DNA from: Pelagerythrobacter aerophilus | Lineage (GTDB): Bacteria; Pseudomonadota; Alphaproteobacteria; Sphingomonadales; Sphingomonadaceae | Assembly (NCBI RefSeq): GCF_003581645.1 | Contig: NZ_QXFK01000018.1 | Location: 356,501-420,500, forward strand | DNA: 64,000 nucleotides | Direction: 5' to 3' | In this document: in pieces, positions 1-8,536 of the stretch | Numbering within the stretch: the first letter of the stretch is position 1 | Layout: each line of letters opens with the position of its first letter | Program-made: the position numbers and the translations under genes | The notes under the pieces: model-generated | Databases searched by the model: none | What the model saw: the letters and a program-made list of their open reading frames with translations, nothing else | What the model was told of the DNA's origin: nothing

Positions 1-366
1 CGCACCGCTCTCGCTCGCGCCGGAGGTATCGGCGGTGCCAGTGGAGGAGGCACGCGGTGCAGGCGACGGACGCGGGACCGGGATCGGCGGCTCCGGCGCG
101 GCAATCTCCCGCGGCACCGCCTCGCGCCCTTCTTCGCCCGAAGCGCCTGCGTCCGGCTCGGCCGGAGGCTCGGGCGTTTCCTCGGGCGGAGCTGTGATCG
201 TGACCGTAACCGCCTCGACCACCTGCCGCTCGACAGAGCCGGTGAAATCGGGCGCAAACGCCTTCGCGAGCCCGTAGATCGCGAGAACATGCAGCAGCGC
301 GATCAACGCCAGCGTGCCGAGGCGGGGTCTACGGCGCGAAGTGAAGGAAGAGCCGGTCCCGATCAT
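1..366 (-). CDS. tonB: Energy transducer TonB-like protein, N-terminal part (cut by window edge)
   Basis: An open frame of 122 codons starts with ATG at 366 and runs off the left edge without a stop. The translation has a short basic N-terminus (SRRRPRLG), one hydrophobic segment at about residues 16-36, then a long region rich in Pro and Glu (PPEETPEPPAEP and similar). This is the architecture of TonB, which spans the inner membrane and reaches across the periplasm to energise outer-membrane receptors. The diagnostic C-terminal domain lies outside the window, so another Pro-rich single-pass protein is possible. A TonB-dependent receptor lies just upstream on the same strand, separated from it by a terminator. 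Confidence 0.6.
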   Translation of the reverse strand, partial: MIGTGSSFTSRRRPRLGTLALIALLHVLAIYGLAKAFAPDFTGSVERQVVEAVTVTITAPPEETPEPPAEPDAGASGEEGREAVPREIAAPEPPIPVPRPSPAPRASSTGTADTSGASESGA

Positions 367-386
367 CGCGCTGATAGAACACTTCC

Positions 387-413
387 CTCTCGCACGGCGT
401 TCCCCTGCGAGAG
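387..413. promoter_or_regulatory. Inverted repeat upstream of tonB
   Basis: CTCTCGCA (387-394) and TGCGAGAG (406-413) form a perfect 8-bp inverted repeat with an 11-base spacer, 21 bases before the tonB-like start codon. It could be an operator or a leader hairpin. No regulator is adjacent, and a convincing -35/-10 pair was not found. Confidence 0.35.
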
Positions 414-443
414 CAATAGCCCACTCCCCCTGTTCCCGGACAT

Positions 444-485
444 AAAAAAGCGGCGGCGCCCCTTCCGGAACGCCGCCGCCTTTTC
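444..485 (-). terminator. Rho-independent terminator after the TonB receptor
   Basis: A 9-bp stem (GCGGCGGCG 450-458 with CGCCGCCGC 471-479) is flanked by an A run on one side (444-449) and TTTT on the other (481-484). On the minus strand it ends in a U run just after the receptor stop at 507, separating the receptor from tonB. It could also act in the other direction. Confidence 0.85.
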
Positions 486-506
486 AAACGGTGCTGGATC
501 GGTTCG

Positions 507-3059
507 TCAGTAGCCGACGACGAGCGAGATGCTTGCGGCGCGCGGGGCACCGATCTGCGCGAAGGGCACGCTGTCGAGCGAACCGCCGTAGTAGCCGACG
601 TACAGTTCGTCGAACAGGTTGGTGACGTTGAGCTGCAGCGCCGCTTCCTTGCCCGGCGCGAACTCGCCGAGAGTGTAACGCACGTCGAGGTCGACCAGCG
701 TGTAGGACGGCACCGTGGTGTCGTTCAGGTCGTTGACGAAGCGCTTGCCGGTGTACTTGACCTGCGCACCGAACTCGACCGGACCGAAGTTGATCTGGCC
801 ACGTGCACCCACGGTGTACTTGGGCGAGCCGCTCTCGCGGTTCCCGGCGGTCGGCAGGTAGTAGTCCTCGCCAACCGTGGCGACGGTGCAGCCGAACCGC
901 GCCGGATCGGCCATACCCTCATCGTCGAGGCCGCACTGGCCGCCGAGGACGTCGTCCTTGATCTCGGAGTTGTTGAACGAGCCGAACACATAAAGCAGCG
1001 TGTTCGGAGTCGGGCTCCAGGCCACCGAGCCATCGATGCCGTATTTGTCCACCCGGCCGAGGTTCCGGTAGAGGGTCTCGTCCAGGATGGGGTCATAGGC
1101 CGATGCAAGCCGGTTGTTGTAGCGCGTGTACCAGCCGGCGATCTGCGCCGTCAGGTTGTTGCCCAGACCGTACCGCACGCCGACGTCGAAGCTATCGGTC
1201 GTTTCGGGAACCGGCTGCGATTCGCGAACGTCTGCCAGGAAGAGTGAGTCGTAGAGCGGATCGGTGCCGGGCACCGAAAGCCCCTTGGCATAGTTGGCGA
1301 ACAGCGAGACATTGCCGAAGTCGTAGGTAAGGCCGACGTTCGGGAGCAGCTTGTCGTACTTGTAGGTACGGGTCTGCGGCGGGGCATTTTCCGGATTGGC
1401 CGCTTCGTAAGCGGTGGTGTCCTGGTTGCCGAGGCAGTCGACGAAACCCGAGGCCGAGGTCGTGAAGCAGTTCTGGTTCAGCTCGCGCTTGAAGAACGGA
1501 AGCCGTAGCCCGGCCACGATGCCGAGCGGACCGAACGTGCCGCGATACTCGCCCGACACCTGGTTGAGGATGGCGTAGGACAGGCGGTCACGCTTGTTCA
1601 GCGCATACCCGTCCGACGTCAGAACCGGATCGTTCATCGGGAATACGTCGAAGGGCTCGCCATCCGCCCACAGGAAGCCCGTTTGACCCGTCTGGCGGTG
1701 ACGCGCGTGATCGAGCGTGTAGGCAAGACGAACGCTGTGGTCGTCATTGATGTCGTAGATCAGGTTCGCGATGACGCCGTAACGGTGGGTCCGCGTCTGG
1801 CTGGGGTCGGTACCGGCCACACGGTCGAGCAGATCGCCGTCACCGTTGAGGTCCATGCCGTAGTAGTAGCCGCCGCCGATGAAGCCGGTGTACTGTACGC
1901 CGCCGATCGTCTGGAAACCTTCGCGAAGGTCTTCCACGCCGCCGCCATTGGCCTTGACGTACTGGAAGCTGGGATCGACGGTGAGGGTCAGGCCGTCCGA
2001 CAGAGTGAAGCGCGACGAACCGCGGATGTTGCCGGTGTTCGACGGGTTGTAGCGCCGGTCAAACTCGACGCCGCAATTGCCGCTGCTCGAGCTGTCAGAC
2101 CAAGTGTCCGCGACGCCTGGCGTCCCCTGCCCAAAACCGCCCCCCAACTGACCCGCCGGAATCGTGCAGGGATAGTTGATCTCATAGAAGCGGTCGCGGC
2201 CTTCGCCGTTTTGCACCAGTTCCTTGAGATCAAGAACGTCGAACGAGCCGAAGAAGTTGTTGCGGTTCTCGTTGTAGTGGCCTGCGACGGAGATGAAGTC
2301 GCCGTTCGACCCGATCTCCTGATAGAGACGACCGTTGTACTGCTGCTTGCGGACTTCGCCGTAGTTGTTGAACGGATTGTCGTAGCGGGTCCACGAAGCC
2401 GACACGAACGCGCGCGTGCCGAAGCCAGTGATGTCGCCACTGTCGACCATGCCGAACGCACGCACGTAGGGCCGGTCGCCGGCTCCCTCGGCGAAAATGT
2501 TGCCGTAGCTCGCCGTCGCAACCACACCGAAGGTTTCGCCGGGGACCCGCGTGCGCAGGTTCACGGTGCCGCCGGTCGCGGAGGCCGTGGGGCTGTCGAC
2601 ATCGGTCACGCCGAGATTGACGTTGACCTGCTCGAGGATCTCGGGGTCGATCTGCTGATTGGTGTAGAGCGCGTAGTTGCCCGAGTCATTGAGCGGCAGG
2701 CCGTCCAGCGTCTGCGACACGCGATCGGCGCCGAAGCCGCGGATGGTAAAGCCACCGCCGCCCGAGCCCCAGGGGTCGTTGTTCTGGAAGCTCACGCCGG
2801 GAACGAGATTGATGATGTCGTTCACGGTCTGGCCGGGACGCTGACGCCGGATGACTTCCTCGGTCAGAACCTGCTTCGCCTTCGGGGTGTTGGGCACATC
2901 GACACCGCCGACGTCGGAATCGCGCGTTCCGGTCACGATGATAACATCGTCGTTCTCGAAATCGACGGACCCGGTGGACTGGGCATAAGCCGCAGACGGC
3001 ATGACAGCCGCGGCGGAAAGGCTGACGACGCTGGCAGCCAGGAGATACTTGAGCTTCAT
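507..3059 (-). CDS. TonB-dependent outer-membrane receptor
   Basis: The 850-residue protein has a Sec signal peptide ending near AYAQ (residue 27). A plug domain follows at about 45-170, with a typical stretch TIRGFGADRVSQTLDGLPLN. The remainder is a beta-barrel ending in an aromatic residue (VVGY), as required for outer-membrane assembly. It should take up a ligand at the expense of TonB/ExbBD energy. The substrate cannot be read from sequence; family members take siderophores, saccharides, peptides and other compounds. The start is supported by a GAAGGGAT sequence upstream. It stands alone between a terminator and a 235-base leader. Confidence 0.93.
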   Translation of the reverse strand: MKLKYLLAASVVSLSAAAVMPSAAYAQSTGSVDFENDDVIIVTGTRDSDVGGVDVPNTPKAKQVLTEEVIRRQRPGQTVNDIINLVPGVSFQNNDPWGSGGGGFTIRGFGADRVSQTLDGLPLNDSGNYALYTNQQIDPEILEQVNVNLGVTDVDSPTASATGGTVNLRTRVPGETFGVVATASYGNIFAEGAGDRPYVRAFGMVDSGDITGFGTRAFVSASWTRYDNPFNNYGEVRKQQYNGRLYQEIGSNGDFISVAGHYNENRNNFFGSFDVLDLKELVQNGEGRDRFYEINYPCTIPAGQLGGGFGQGTPGVADTWSDSSSSGNCGVEFDRRYNPSNTGNIRGSSRFTLSDGLTLTVDPSFQYVKANGGGVEDLREGFQTIGGVQYTGFIGGGYYYGMDLNGDGDLLDRVAGTDPSQTRTHRYGVIANLIYDINDDHSVRLAYTLDHARHRQTGQTGFLWADGEPFDVFPMNDPVLTSDGYALNKRDRLSYAILNQVSGEYRGTFGPLGIVAGLRLPFFKRELNQNCFTTSASGFVDCLGNQDTTAYEAANPENAPPQTRTYKYDKLLPNVGLTYDFGNVSLFANYAKGLSVPGTDPLYDSLFLADVRESQPVPETTDSFDVGVRYGLGNNLTAQIAGWYTRYNNRLASAYDPILDETLYRNLGRVDKYGIDGSVAWSPTPNTLLYVFGSFNNSEIKDDVLGGQCGLDDEGMADPARFGCTVATVGEDYYLPTAGNRESGSPKYTVGARGQINFGPVEFGAQVKYTGKRFVNDLNDTTVPSYTLVDLDVRYTLGEFAPGKEAALQLNVTNLFDELYVGYYGGSLDSVPFAQIGAPRAASISLVVGY

Positions 3060-3294
3060 GAAAACGATCCCTTCGGTGAGGCTCGGTGGGGAAAGACTGG
3101 ATGCGCGCCCCGTTAGGCACGAACGGCGACGCTAGGAAGGCACTTTTGTTGCAAGAATGTGACAGTGCGGCAAGATGCGCACCGCGCCTGTGCGAGCGGC
3201 CTCAAAAATCGCAGAAATCCATACGCTTTCGGCTGTTGCCGCAATGCAACATCGCGCCAGATTTTATCGTATTGTGGACAATCTGCCGGCGAAA

Positions 3295-4224
3295 TCAGAC
3301 GAGATTGATCTCTCGCAGCCGCTGCATCAGGAAATCGTGGCTCGATATCGGCGCCGGGTGCGGCTCGGCCGACTCGGGGTCGATGCAGCTTTCCAGCGTC
3401 TCGATCGTGAAGTCGGGCCGGAAGTGAAGGAAGAACGGCATCGAATAGCGCGAACGGTAGGCCGCCTCGCCGCGAGGGTTGACTACCCGATGCGTGGTGG
3501 AGCGCAGCTTGCCGTTGGTCAGCCGGTCGAGCATGTCGCCGATGTTCACCACCAGCGCGCCTTCCGGAACCTCGATCGCCTTCCACTCGCCGCTCGCGGT
3601 TAGCAGCTCGAGCCCGGCCTCCTCGGCCCCGAGGAGCAGGGTGATCGTGTTGATGTCGCCATGCGCGGCGGCCCGGATCGCGCCTTCGGCATCCGCGCCG
3701 GTGAGCGGCGGATAGTGCAGCAGGCGCATGACCGAATTGCCGTCCTCCACCGTCTTGGCGAACCAGTCCTGCGGCAGGCCCAGGTGCAGCGCGATCGCCT
3801 CCAGCACCCGCGCACCGGCTTTCTCGAACGCGGCGTAGAGCGCTTCGAAGGTGTCGCGGAACTCGGCGATCTCGGTCGGCCAGAGGTTCGGCGCCATGTA
3901 TTCGGCGAGCGGATGACCCTCGGGCAGCGAGCGGCCGACGTGCCAGAATTCCTTGAGATCGTGGACCGAAGCGTCCTTCGCCTTCTCGGTTCCGAACGGG
4001 GTGTAGCCGCGCGCGCCGCCGCCGCCGGGAATGTGGTAAGCGCGCTTGATCTCGTCCGGCAGGGCAAAGAAGGCTTTGGACAGCTCTTCCGCCTTCGCGA
4101 TCAGGTCCGCCGGGATGCCGTGATCGCGGATCACCGCGAAGCCGTATTCCTCGAAGCTGCGGCCGATCTCTTCCGAAACCTCGGACAGCGGGCGGGCGAT
4201 GGAAACGGAAGCGATCTCGGACAT
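3295..4224 (-). CDS. Isopenicillin-N-synthase-like 2-oxoglutarate/Fe(II) oxygenase
   Basis: This 309-residue protein has the DIOX_N region (about 5-120) and the 2OG-Fe(II) core. Iron ligands are visible as H188 and D190 (AHGDIN) and H245 (TTHRVV), and R259-x-S261 should bind 2-oxoglutarate. The family hydroxylates, desaturates or cyclises small molecules. The stop of the upstream nucleoside transporter gene is only 10 bases before this start, so the two are probably co-transcribed, which suggests a substrate related to nucleosides or nucleobases. That link is inference. Plant-type and IPNS-type members look alike at this level. Confidence 0.85.
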   Translation of the reverse strand: MSEIASVSIARPLSEVSEEIGRSFEEYGFAVIRDHGIPADLIAKAEELSKAFFALPDEIKRAYHIPGGGGARGYTPFGTEKAKDASVHDLKEFWHVGRSLPEGHPLAEYMAPNLWPTEIAEFRDTFEALYAAFEKAGARVLEAIALHLGLPQDWFAKTVEDGNSVMRLLHYPPLTGADAEGAIRAAAHGDINTITLLLGAEEAGLELLTASGEWKAIEVPEGALVVNIGDMLDRLTNGKLRSTTHRVVNPRGEAAYRSRYSMPFFLHFRPDFTIETLESCIDPESAEPHPAPISSHDFLMQRLREINLV

Positions 4225-4234
4225 GGGTTGCGAC

Positions 4235-5542
4235 TCAGTAAGGTAGGAACAGGCCCGCCAGTGCAGCGCTCATCAGGTTGGCGAGACTGCCCGCGGCCAG
4301 CGCGCGCAGACCCAGCTTCGCGATGACCGGGCGCTGATTCGGCGCGAGTCCGCCCGTAACCGCCATCTGGATCGCAATCGAGGAAAAATTGGCGAAACCG
4401 CAGAGAGCGAAGGTCACGATGGCGCGGCTGCGGTCGGTCAGCATCTCGAGCTGACCCAGCTCGATGAAGGCGACGAATTCGTTGAGCACGATCTTGGTCC
4501 CGAACAGGCCGCCGGCGAGACCGGCCTCTTCCCACGGCACCCCGATCAGGAACATCACCGGGGCGAACAGCCAGCCGAGCACCATCTGGAACGAGAGATC
4601 CGGCTGCCCGAACAGTCCGCCGACAGCGCCCAGAAGGCCGTTGGCGAGGGCCACCAGGGCGACGAAGGCCAGCACCATCGCGCCGACCGCCACGGCCAGT
4701 TTGACGCCCGTCTGCGCACCCTGTGCCGCCGCTTCGATGATGTTGGCTGGCCGTTGGCCCTCTTCGAAGGTCTGGGCGACCTCAACTTCGTGCGCCTTGT
4801 CGCCTTCGGTGATCGCGGCCGGGCCCTCGGCGCTGATGCGGCCCCGGGGCAGGACGATCTTCCCCTCCGCCTCGGGCGAAGGTTCGTCGTCATCGGGCAT
4901 GATGATCTTCGCCATCAGAATGCCGCCGGGCGCCGACATGAATGCCGCGGCGAGCAGGAACGGCAGGTAGTCGCTGCCCAGCAGCCCGGCATAGGCCGCC
5001 AGGATCGTGCCCGCGACGCCCGCCATGCCGACGCTCATCAGCGTGAACAGCCGGCTGGGCGAGAGCGCCGCGAGATAGGGGCGGACCACCAGCGGGCTTT
5101 CCGACTGGCCGACGAAGATGTTCGCCGCCGCGCCGAGCGATTCCACGCGGCTGATGCCCGTCACCCAGCCGATCGCCCCGCCGACCCAGCGAACCACGCG
5201 CTGCATGATCCCGAGATAATAGAGGATCGACACCAGCGAGGCGAAGAACACGATCACCGGCAGGGCGCCGAGCGCGAAGGTGTTCTGCAGCGGGTTATCC
5301 GCCCCGAACAGGAAGGCGGTGCCCGCGTCGGCGTAGGACAGCAGCGCCGCGACTCCGTCGCTCATCCCTCTGATCGCGGCCCGGCCCCAGGGCGTGCGCA
5401 ACACGAGGAAAGCGAGCAGGGCCTGGAGCGCGAAGGCCGCGGCCACCACGCGCAGGCGGATGCGGCGCTTGCCCGTCGACAGAAGGAAGGCGAGCGCCAG
5501 GATCGCAACGATCCCGAGCAGGCTGGTGAGGACTGGATGCAT
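4235..5542 (-). CDS. nupC: Concentrative nucleoside transporter, NupC/CNT family
   Basis: A 435-residue inner-membrane protein with many hydrophobic helices and the CNT signature region ([10 protein letters not shown], then a Gly-rich helix with GILMAKII). Family members move nucleosides into the cell with H+ or Na+. A longer reading from 5677 exists, but its first 45 residues are polar and atypical. The ATG at 5542 ([10 protein letters not shown]) begins directly before the first membrane helix and is preferred. A charged insertion rich in Glu at about 225-280 lies between helices. It probably forms a two-gene unit with the 2OG oxygenase downstream. Confidence 0.9.
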   Translation of the reverse strand: MHPVLTSLLGIVAILALAFLLSTGKRRIRLRVVAAAFALQALLAFLVLRTPWGRAAIRGMSDGVAALLSYADAGTAFLFGADNPLQNTFALGALPVIVFFASLVSILYYLGIMQRVVRWVGGAIGWVTGISRVESLGAAANIFVGQSESPLVVRPYLAALSPSRLFTLMSVGMAGVAGTILAAYAGLLGSDYLPFLLAAAFMSAPGGILMAKIIMPDDDEPSPEAEGKIVLPRGRISAEGPAAITEGDKAHEVEVAQTFEEGQRPANIIEAAAQGAQTGVKLAVAVGAMVLAFVALVALANGLLGAVGGLFGQPDLSFQMVLGWLFAPVMFLIGVPWEEAGLAGGLFGTKIVLNEFVAFIELGQLEMLTDRSRAIVTFALCGFANFSSIAIQMAVTGGLAPNQRPVIAKLGLRALAAGSLANLMSAALAGLFLPY

Positions 5543-5664
5543 GGATGGCCCTGTTCGGCGAGATATCTCAAGCCGCTCTCTTGCCTGCCCGGCATCCACA
5601 GTCAAACGGGCAGCGCCGCTTAGCCACGCTTCCCTTTTCGCGCGCGAGCCAATAGGCGGTGGCC

Positions 5665-6324
5665 ATGAACGACGCATCCGCCGCGAATCCCATCCCCCGA
5701 TCGCTGTTCGTCTTCGCGCTGGTCTATGGCGGGATGACGGTTCTGGCGGGCTTTCTCGCGGTCAAGCAGGTCATGCTGTGGCCGACCTCGCTCGCGGTGG
5801 AATCGGGCATCTTCGCGTTCCTGGTCCTGGTCGTGCTGTCGAGCGCGACCGCACAGGTGCACGGAGCGCCGGCAGCCAACCGGCTGGTGGTCTGGGGCTT
5901 CCTGCCGCTCGCCATGTCGATCGTGCTGATCCTGGTGGTCCTGCGCCTGCCCGCCGATCCGGCGATGTGGCCCGAAGGACTTGAGGCGTTCCAGCTCATC
6001 CACGCGACCACCCCGCGCATCATGGCTGCCGGGCCGGTCGCCTATCTTGTCTCCCTGCTGCTCAACGTGTGGATCTTCTCCAGGCTGCGAGGAGAAGGCG
6101 AGGCGAACGGCGGCGTCGGCCTGATGGTGCGCGGCGCGGTGGCTTCGGCGCTCAGTCAGGCGATCGATTCGGTGATCTTCATCACGCTCGCGTTCGGCGG
6201 AGAACGCGCGATCGGGCCGCTCATCGCGGGTCAGGCTTTGGCGAAGATCGTGCTGTCGCTCGTCCTCGTACCGTTCCTGATCGCGATCGCGGTGAAGATC
6301 GCGCGGCGGCTCGACCGGGCCTAG
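5665..6324 (+). CDS. yhhQ: Queuosine precursor transporter, YhhQ/VUT family
   Basis: A 219-residue integral membrane protein with about six hydrophobic segments and the family-typical [20 protein letters not shown] start and [14 protein letters not shown] near the end. YhhQ proteins import 7-cyano- or 7-aminomethyl-7-deazaguanine for tRNA queuosine modification. A GTG at 5659 is possible, but AGGCGGTG lies at good distance from the ATG at 5665, so that start is chosen. It diverges from nupC and converges on the next gene; the two stop codons overlap in the palindrome CTAG at 6321-6324. Confidence 0.85.
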   Translation: MNDASAANPIPRSLFVFALVYGGMTVLAGFLAVKQVMLWPTSLAVESGIFAFLVLVVLSSATAQVHGAPAANRLVVWGFLPLAMSIVLILVVLRLPADPAMWPEGLEAFQLIHATTPRIMAAGPVAYLVSLLLNVWIFSRLRGEGEANGGVGLMVRGAVASALSQAIDSVIFITLAFGGERAIGPLIAGQALAKIVLSLVLVPFLIAIAVKIARRLDRA

Positions 6325-6581
6325 GGTTTTCCGGCGGCGTCCAGCAGGTCCATGAAGTTGCGGGCGGCCTCGCGCTCCTCCTCGCTTTCGAAGACCTCGT
6401 CCAGATCGGGCGCCGCGCCCAGCATGTAGAGCAGCGTCCACAGCGCGAAACGCTTGCCCGGTTCGGTCTCGAGCCCGAGATCGACCTGGCACCGCTCGAT
6501 CCCCGCAGCGAGAGCGGGCCCGGGCACTGCATCGATATCGTTGGTGGCGAAATAGCGGCGGAGCAGGTCGTCGAGGTCCAT
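6321..6581 (-). CDS. Small acidic conserved hypothetical protein
   Basis: An 86-residue soluble acidic protein (MDLDDLLRRYFATNDID...) with no signal peptide, membrane segment or catalytic motif that I recognise. Clear alpha-helical stretches and Glu-rich patches (EVFESEEEREAARNFMD) suggest a small folded protein. It follows the Lrp gene by 50 bases on the same strand and may be co-transcribed with it. The function is unknown. Confidence 0.6.
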   Translation of the reverse strand: MDLDDLLRRYFATNDIDAVPGPALAAGIERCQVDLGLETEPGKRFALWTLLYMLGAAPDLDEVFESEEEREAARNFMDLLDAAGKP

Positions 6582-6631
6582 CGGCGGGCCCTAGCGCAGA
6601 TTGCCCGCTGCGACCATGCGCCGCCGGCAGC

Positions 6632-7096
6632 TCAATCCAGCGGCAGCTCGGTCGTGGCCTTGATCTCGGACAGGGCGACGGTGGAATTGATCTCCTGAAC
6701 GCCGGGCAGCTTGCTGAGCTGATCGAAGAAGAAGCGTTCGTAGGCGTCGATGTCCTTCGCCACGATCCGCAGCATGAAATCCATCGTCCCCATCAGAACA
6801 TAGGCGTCGAGAACTTCGGGAAAGCCGCGGATCGTCTCGCTGAACTCGTCGAGATTCGCGCGCCCGTGCGCGTTGAGCTTCACCTGAGCGAAGACGTGGG
6901 CGTTGAGGCCGACCTTGCGCCGGTCGACGATCGCCACACGCTTGCGGATGTAGCCCTCGCGTTCGAGCCGGTCGATGCGGCGCCAGCAGGGCGAGGCGGA
7001 CAGGCCGACCCGTTCGGCGATCTGCGCCGTCGTCTGATTCGCGTCACGCTGCAATTCGCGGAGAATCTTCTTCTCGTATCGATCGAGTCCGGTCAT
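6632..7096 (-). CDS. Lrp/AsnC-family transcriptional regulator
   Basis: A 154-residue protein with an N-terminal AsnC-type helix-turn-helix (about 4-63, ILRELQRDANQTTAQIAERV, then GLSASPCWRRIDRLE) and a C-terminal RAM/ACT-like ligand-binding domain (about 70-150). Such proteins form octamers and respond to amino acids. It is divergent from the amino-acid dehydrogenase gene at 7225, with a 128-base shared control region. The likely role is leucine- or phenylalanine-responsive control of that gene, which is inferred from position. Confidence 0.88.
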   Translation of the reverse strand: MTGLDRYEKKILRELQRDANQTTAQIAERVGLSASPCWRRIDRLEREGYIRKRVAIVDRRKVGLNAHVFAQVKLNAHGRANLDEFSETIRGFPEVLDAYVLMGTMDFMLRIVAKDIDAYERFFFDQLSKLPGVQEINSTVALSEIKATTELPLD

Positions 7097-7224
7097 CTGT
7101 TTCGCATAGCGCCTCGCTGCAGGTAAAACTATCCCTTAAAGGAGACGCATCGCCGCCAAAGCGACGAAGTTTCTCCGGCCGACCGGTGCGATGATCCGCG
7201 CAAGCTCGTGAAGGAGAGACTTGC

Positions 7225-8277
7225 ATGGTTGCCCGCCCCGCCCGCCTGACCCCGCCGTTGCAGTGCGTGCCGCTGCGCGACCCCGAGAGCGATCTCGAAG
7301 GCGTGATCGTCATCCACTCGACCGCGCTGGGGCCCGGCGCCGGGGGATGCCGTTTCTGGAGCTACCCGGACATGGACGGCGCGCGGGCCGATGCCATGCG
7401 GCTGGCCGAAGGAATGAGCTACAAGAACGCGCTCGCCGGCCTGCCTCTCGGCGGCGCAAAGGCGGTGCTGCGCAGGCCCGCAGGGGAATTCGACCGGGCG
7501 CGGCTGTTCCGCGCTTTCGGCCGCGCGGTCGAGGAACTCGGCGGACGCTATGTCACGGCCGAAGATGTCGGCACCTCGGTCGCCGATATGCAGGAAGTCG
7601 CAAGGGCCACGCGCCACGTCGCGGGCCTGCCGCCCACCGAAGGGCGTGCGGGTGGAGACCCCTCGCCATGGACGGCGCGGGGCGTATTCGACTCGATGCA
7701 AGCCGCGGCCGCCTTTGCGCTCGGTAGCGAGCTGCGCGGTCTGACAGTCGCGGTGCAGGGAACCGGCAATGTCGGGGCGGATCTCTGCCGCCATCTCGCC
7801 GAAGCGGGTGCACGCCTGGTGATTGCCGACCCCAATCCCGCACAGCGCGAAGAGCTACGCGCCACGCTCGGCGCAAAGGTCGTCGGGGTGGACGAGATCG
7901 CCGAAGTCGAGGCCGACGTGTTCGCGCCCTGCGCCCTGGGAGGCGTGCTGACCCGCGAGAACGTCGGCAAGCTCAGGGCCCGCTTGGTCTGCGGTGCCGC
8001 GAACAACCAGCTCGCCAGCCCTGAGGTCGGCGCCATGCTGCTCGACCGCGGGATCGCCTACGTGCCCGACTACGTCGCGAATGCGGGCGGGATCATCAGC
8101 GTGTCCGCCGAGTACCTCGGCGAAACCGAAACCGACGTCGCGCAGCGTGTCGCCACCATCGCACCGCGCGTCGCCGCGATCCTCGAACGCGCAGCGCGCG
8201 AAGGCCGCTCACCCGCCGCCGTGGCCGACGAAATGGCTGAAGAGGTCATTGCGCGGGCACAGCGAGCGGCGGCCTGA
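7225..8277 (+). CDS. Leu/Phe/Val-type amino-acid dehydrogenase (NAD-dependent)
   Basis: A 350-residue member of the Glu/Leu/Phe/Val dehydrogenase family, which oxidatively deaminates an amino acid to its 2-oxo acid. The substrate-binding and catalytic lysines are K67 (MSYKNAL) and K79 (LGGAKAV). The NAD-binding Rossmann motif GTGNVG lies at 179-184, in the usual arrangement for short leucine or phenylalanine dehydrogenases. AAGGAGAG at 7210 fits the start. The divergent Lrp regulator supports branched-chain or aromatic amino-acid catabolism. Which amino acid is preferred cannot be read here. Confidence 0.88.
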   Translation: MVARPARLTPPLQCVPLRDPESDLEGVIVIHSTALGPGAGGCRFWSYPDMDGARADAMRLAEGMSYKNALAGLPLGGAKAVLRRPAGEFDRARLFRAFGRAVEELGGRYVTAEDVGTSVADMQEVARATRHVAGLPPTEGRAGGDPSPWTARGVFDSMQAAAAFALGSELRGLTVAVQGTGNVGADLCRHLAEAGARLVIADPNPAQREELRATLGAKVVGVDEIAEVEADVFAPCALGGVLTRENVGKLRARLVCGAANNQLASPEVGAMLLDRGIAYVPDYVANAGGIISVSAEYLGETETDVAQRVATIAPRVAAILERAAREGRSPAAVADEMAEEVIARAQRAAA

Positions 8278-8290
8278 GGCGCGTTTCGGC

Positions 8291-8536
8291 ATGCACCGGT
8301 TCCGTATCGACGCGATTGCCGATCCGCAGTCGCTGCCGCGCGTGGCCGGTGCGTTCGCGCAGCGGGGGATCGTTCCCGATGCTCTCTCGGCGCGCTTCGA
8401 CGGCGAGACCGTGCGGATCGAAGTGACGATCTCAGGGCTGGACGCCCGGCAAGCGGCCGTCATTGCGGCGAAGCTGGGCGCAACCGTGGCGGCGATCGCG
8501 GTGCGGCTGGAGGCGGTGGAGGAGGCGTTCGCCTAG
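8291..8536 (+). CDS. Small ACT-like protein
   Basis: An 81-residue protein (MHRFRIDAIADPQSLPRVAG...) with the beta-alpha-beta-beta-alpha-beta pattern of a lone ACT domain, as in acetolactate synthase small subunits: a DPQSLPRVAGAFAQRGI first helix and VRIEVTISGLD. ACT domains usually bind amino acids. It starts 13 bases after the dehydrogenase, so co-transcription is likely and a regulatory role on that enzyme or on flux is plausible. Its stop overlaps that of the opposing dipeptidase gene in CTAG (8533-8536). The ACT assignment is by pattern only. Confidence 0.6.
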   Translation: MHRFRIDAIADPQSLPRVAGAFAQRGIVPDALSARFDGETVRIEVTISGLDARQAAVIAAKLGATVAAIAVRLEAVEEAFA

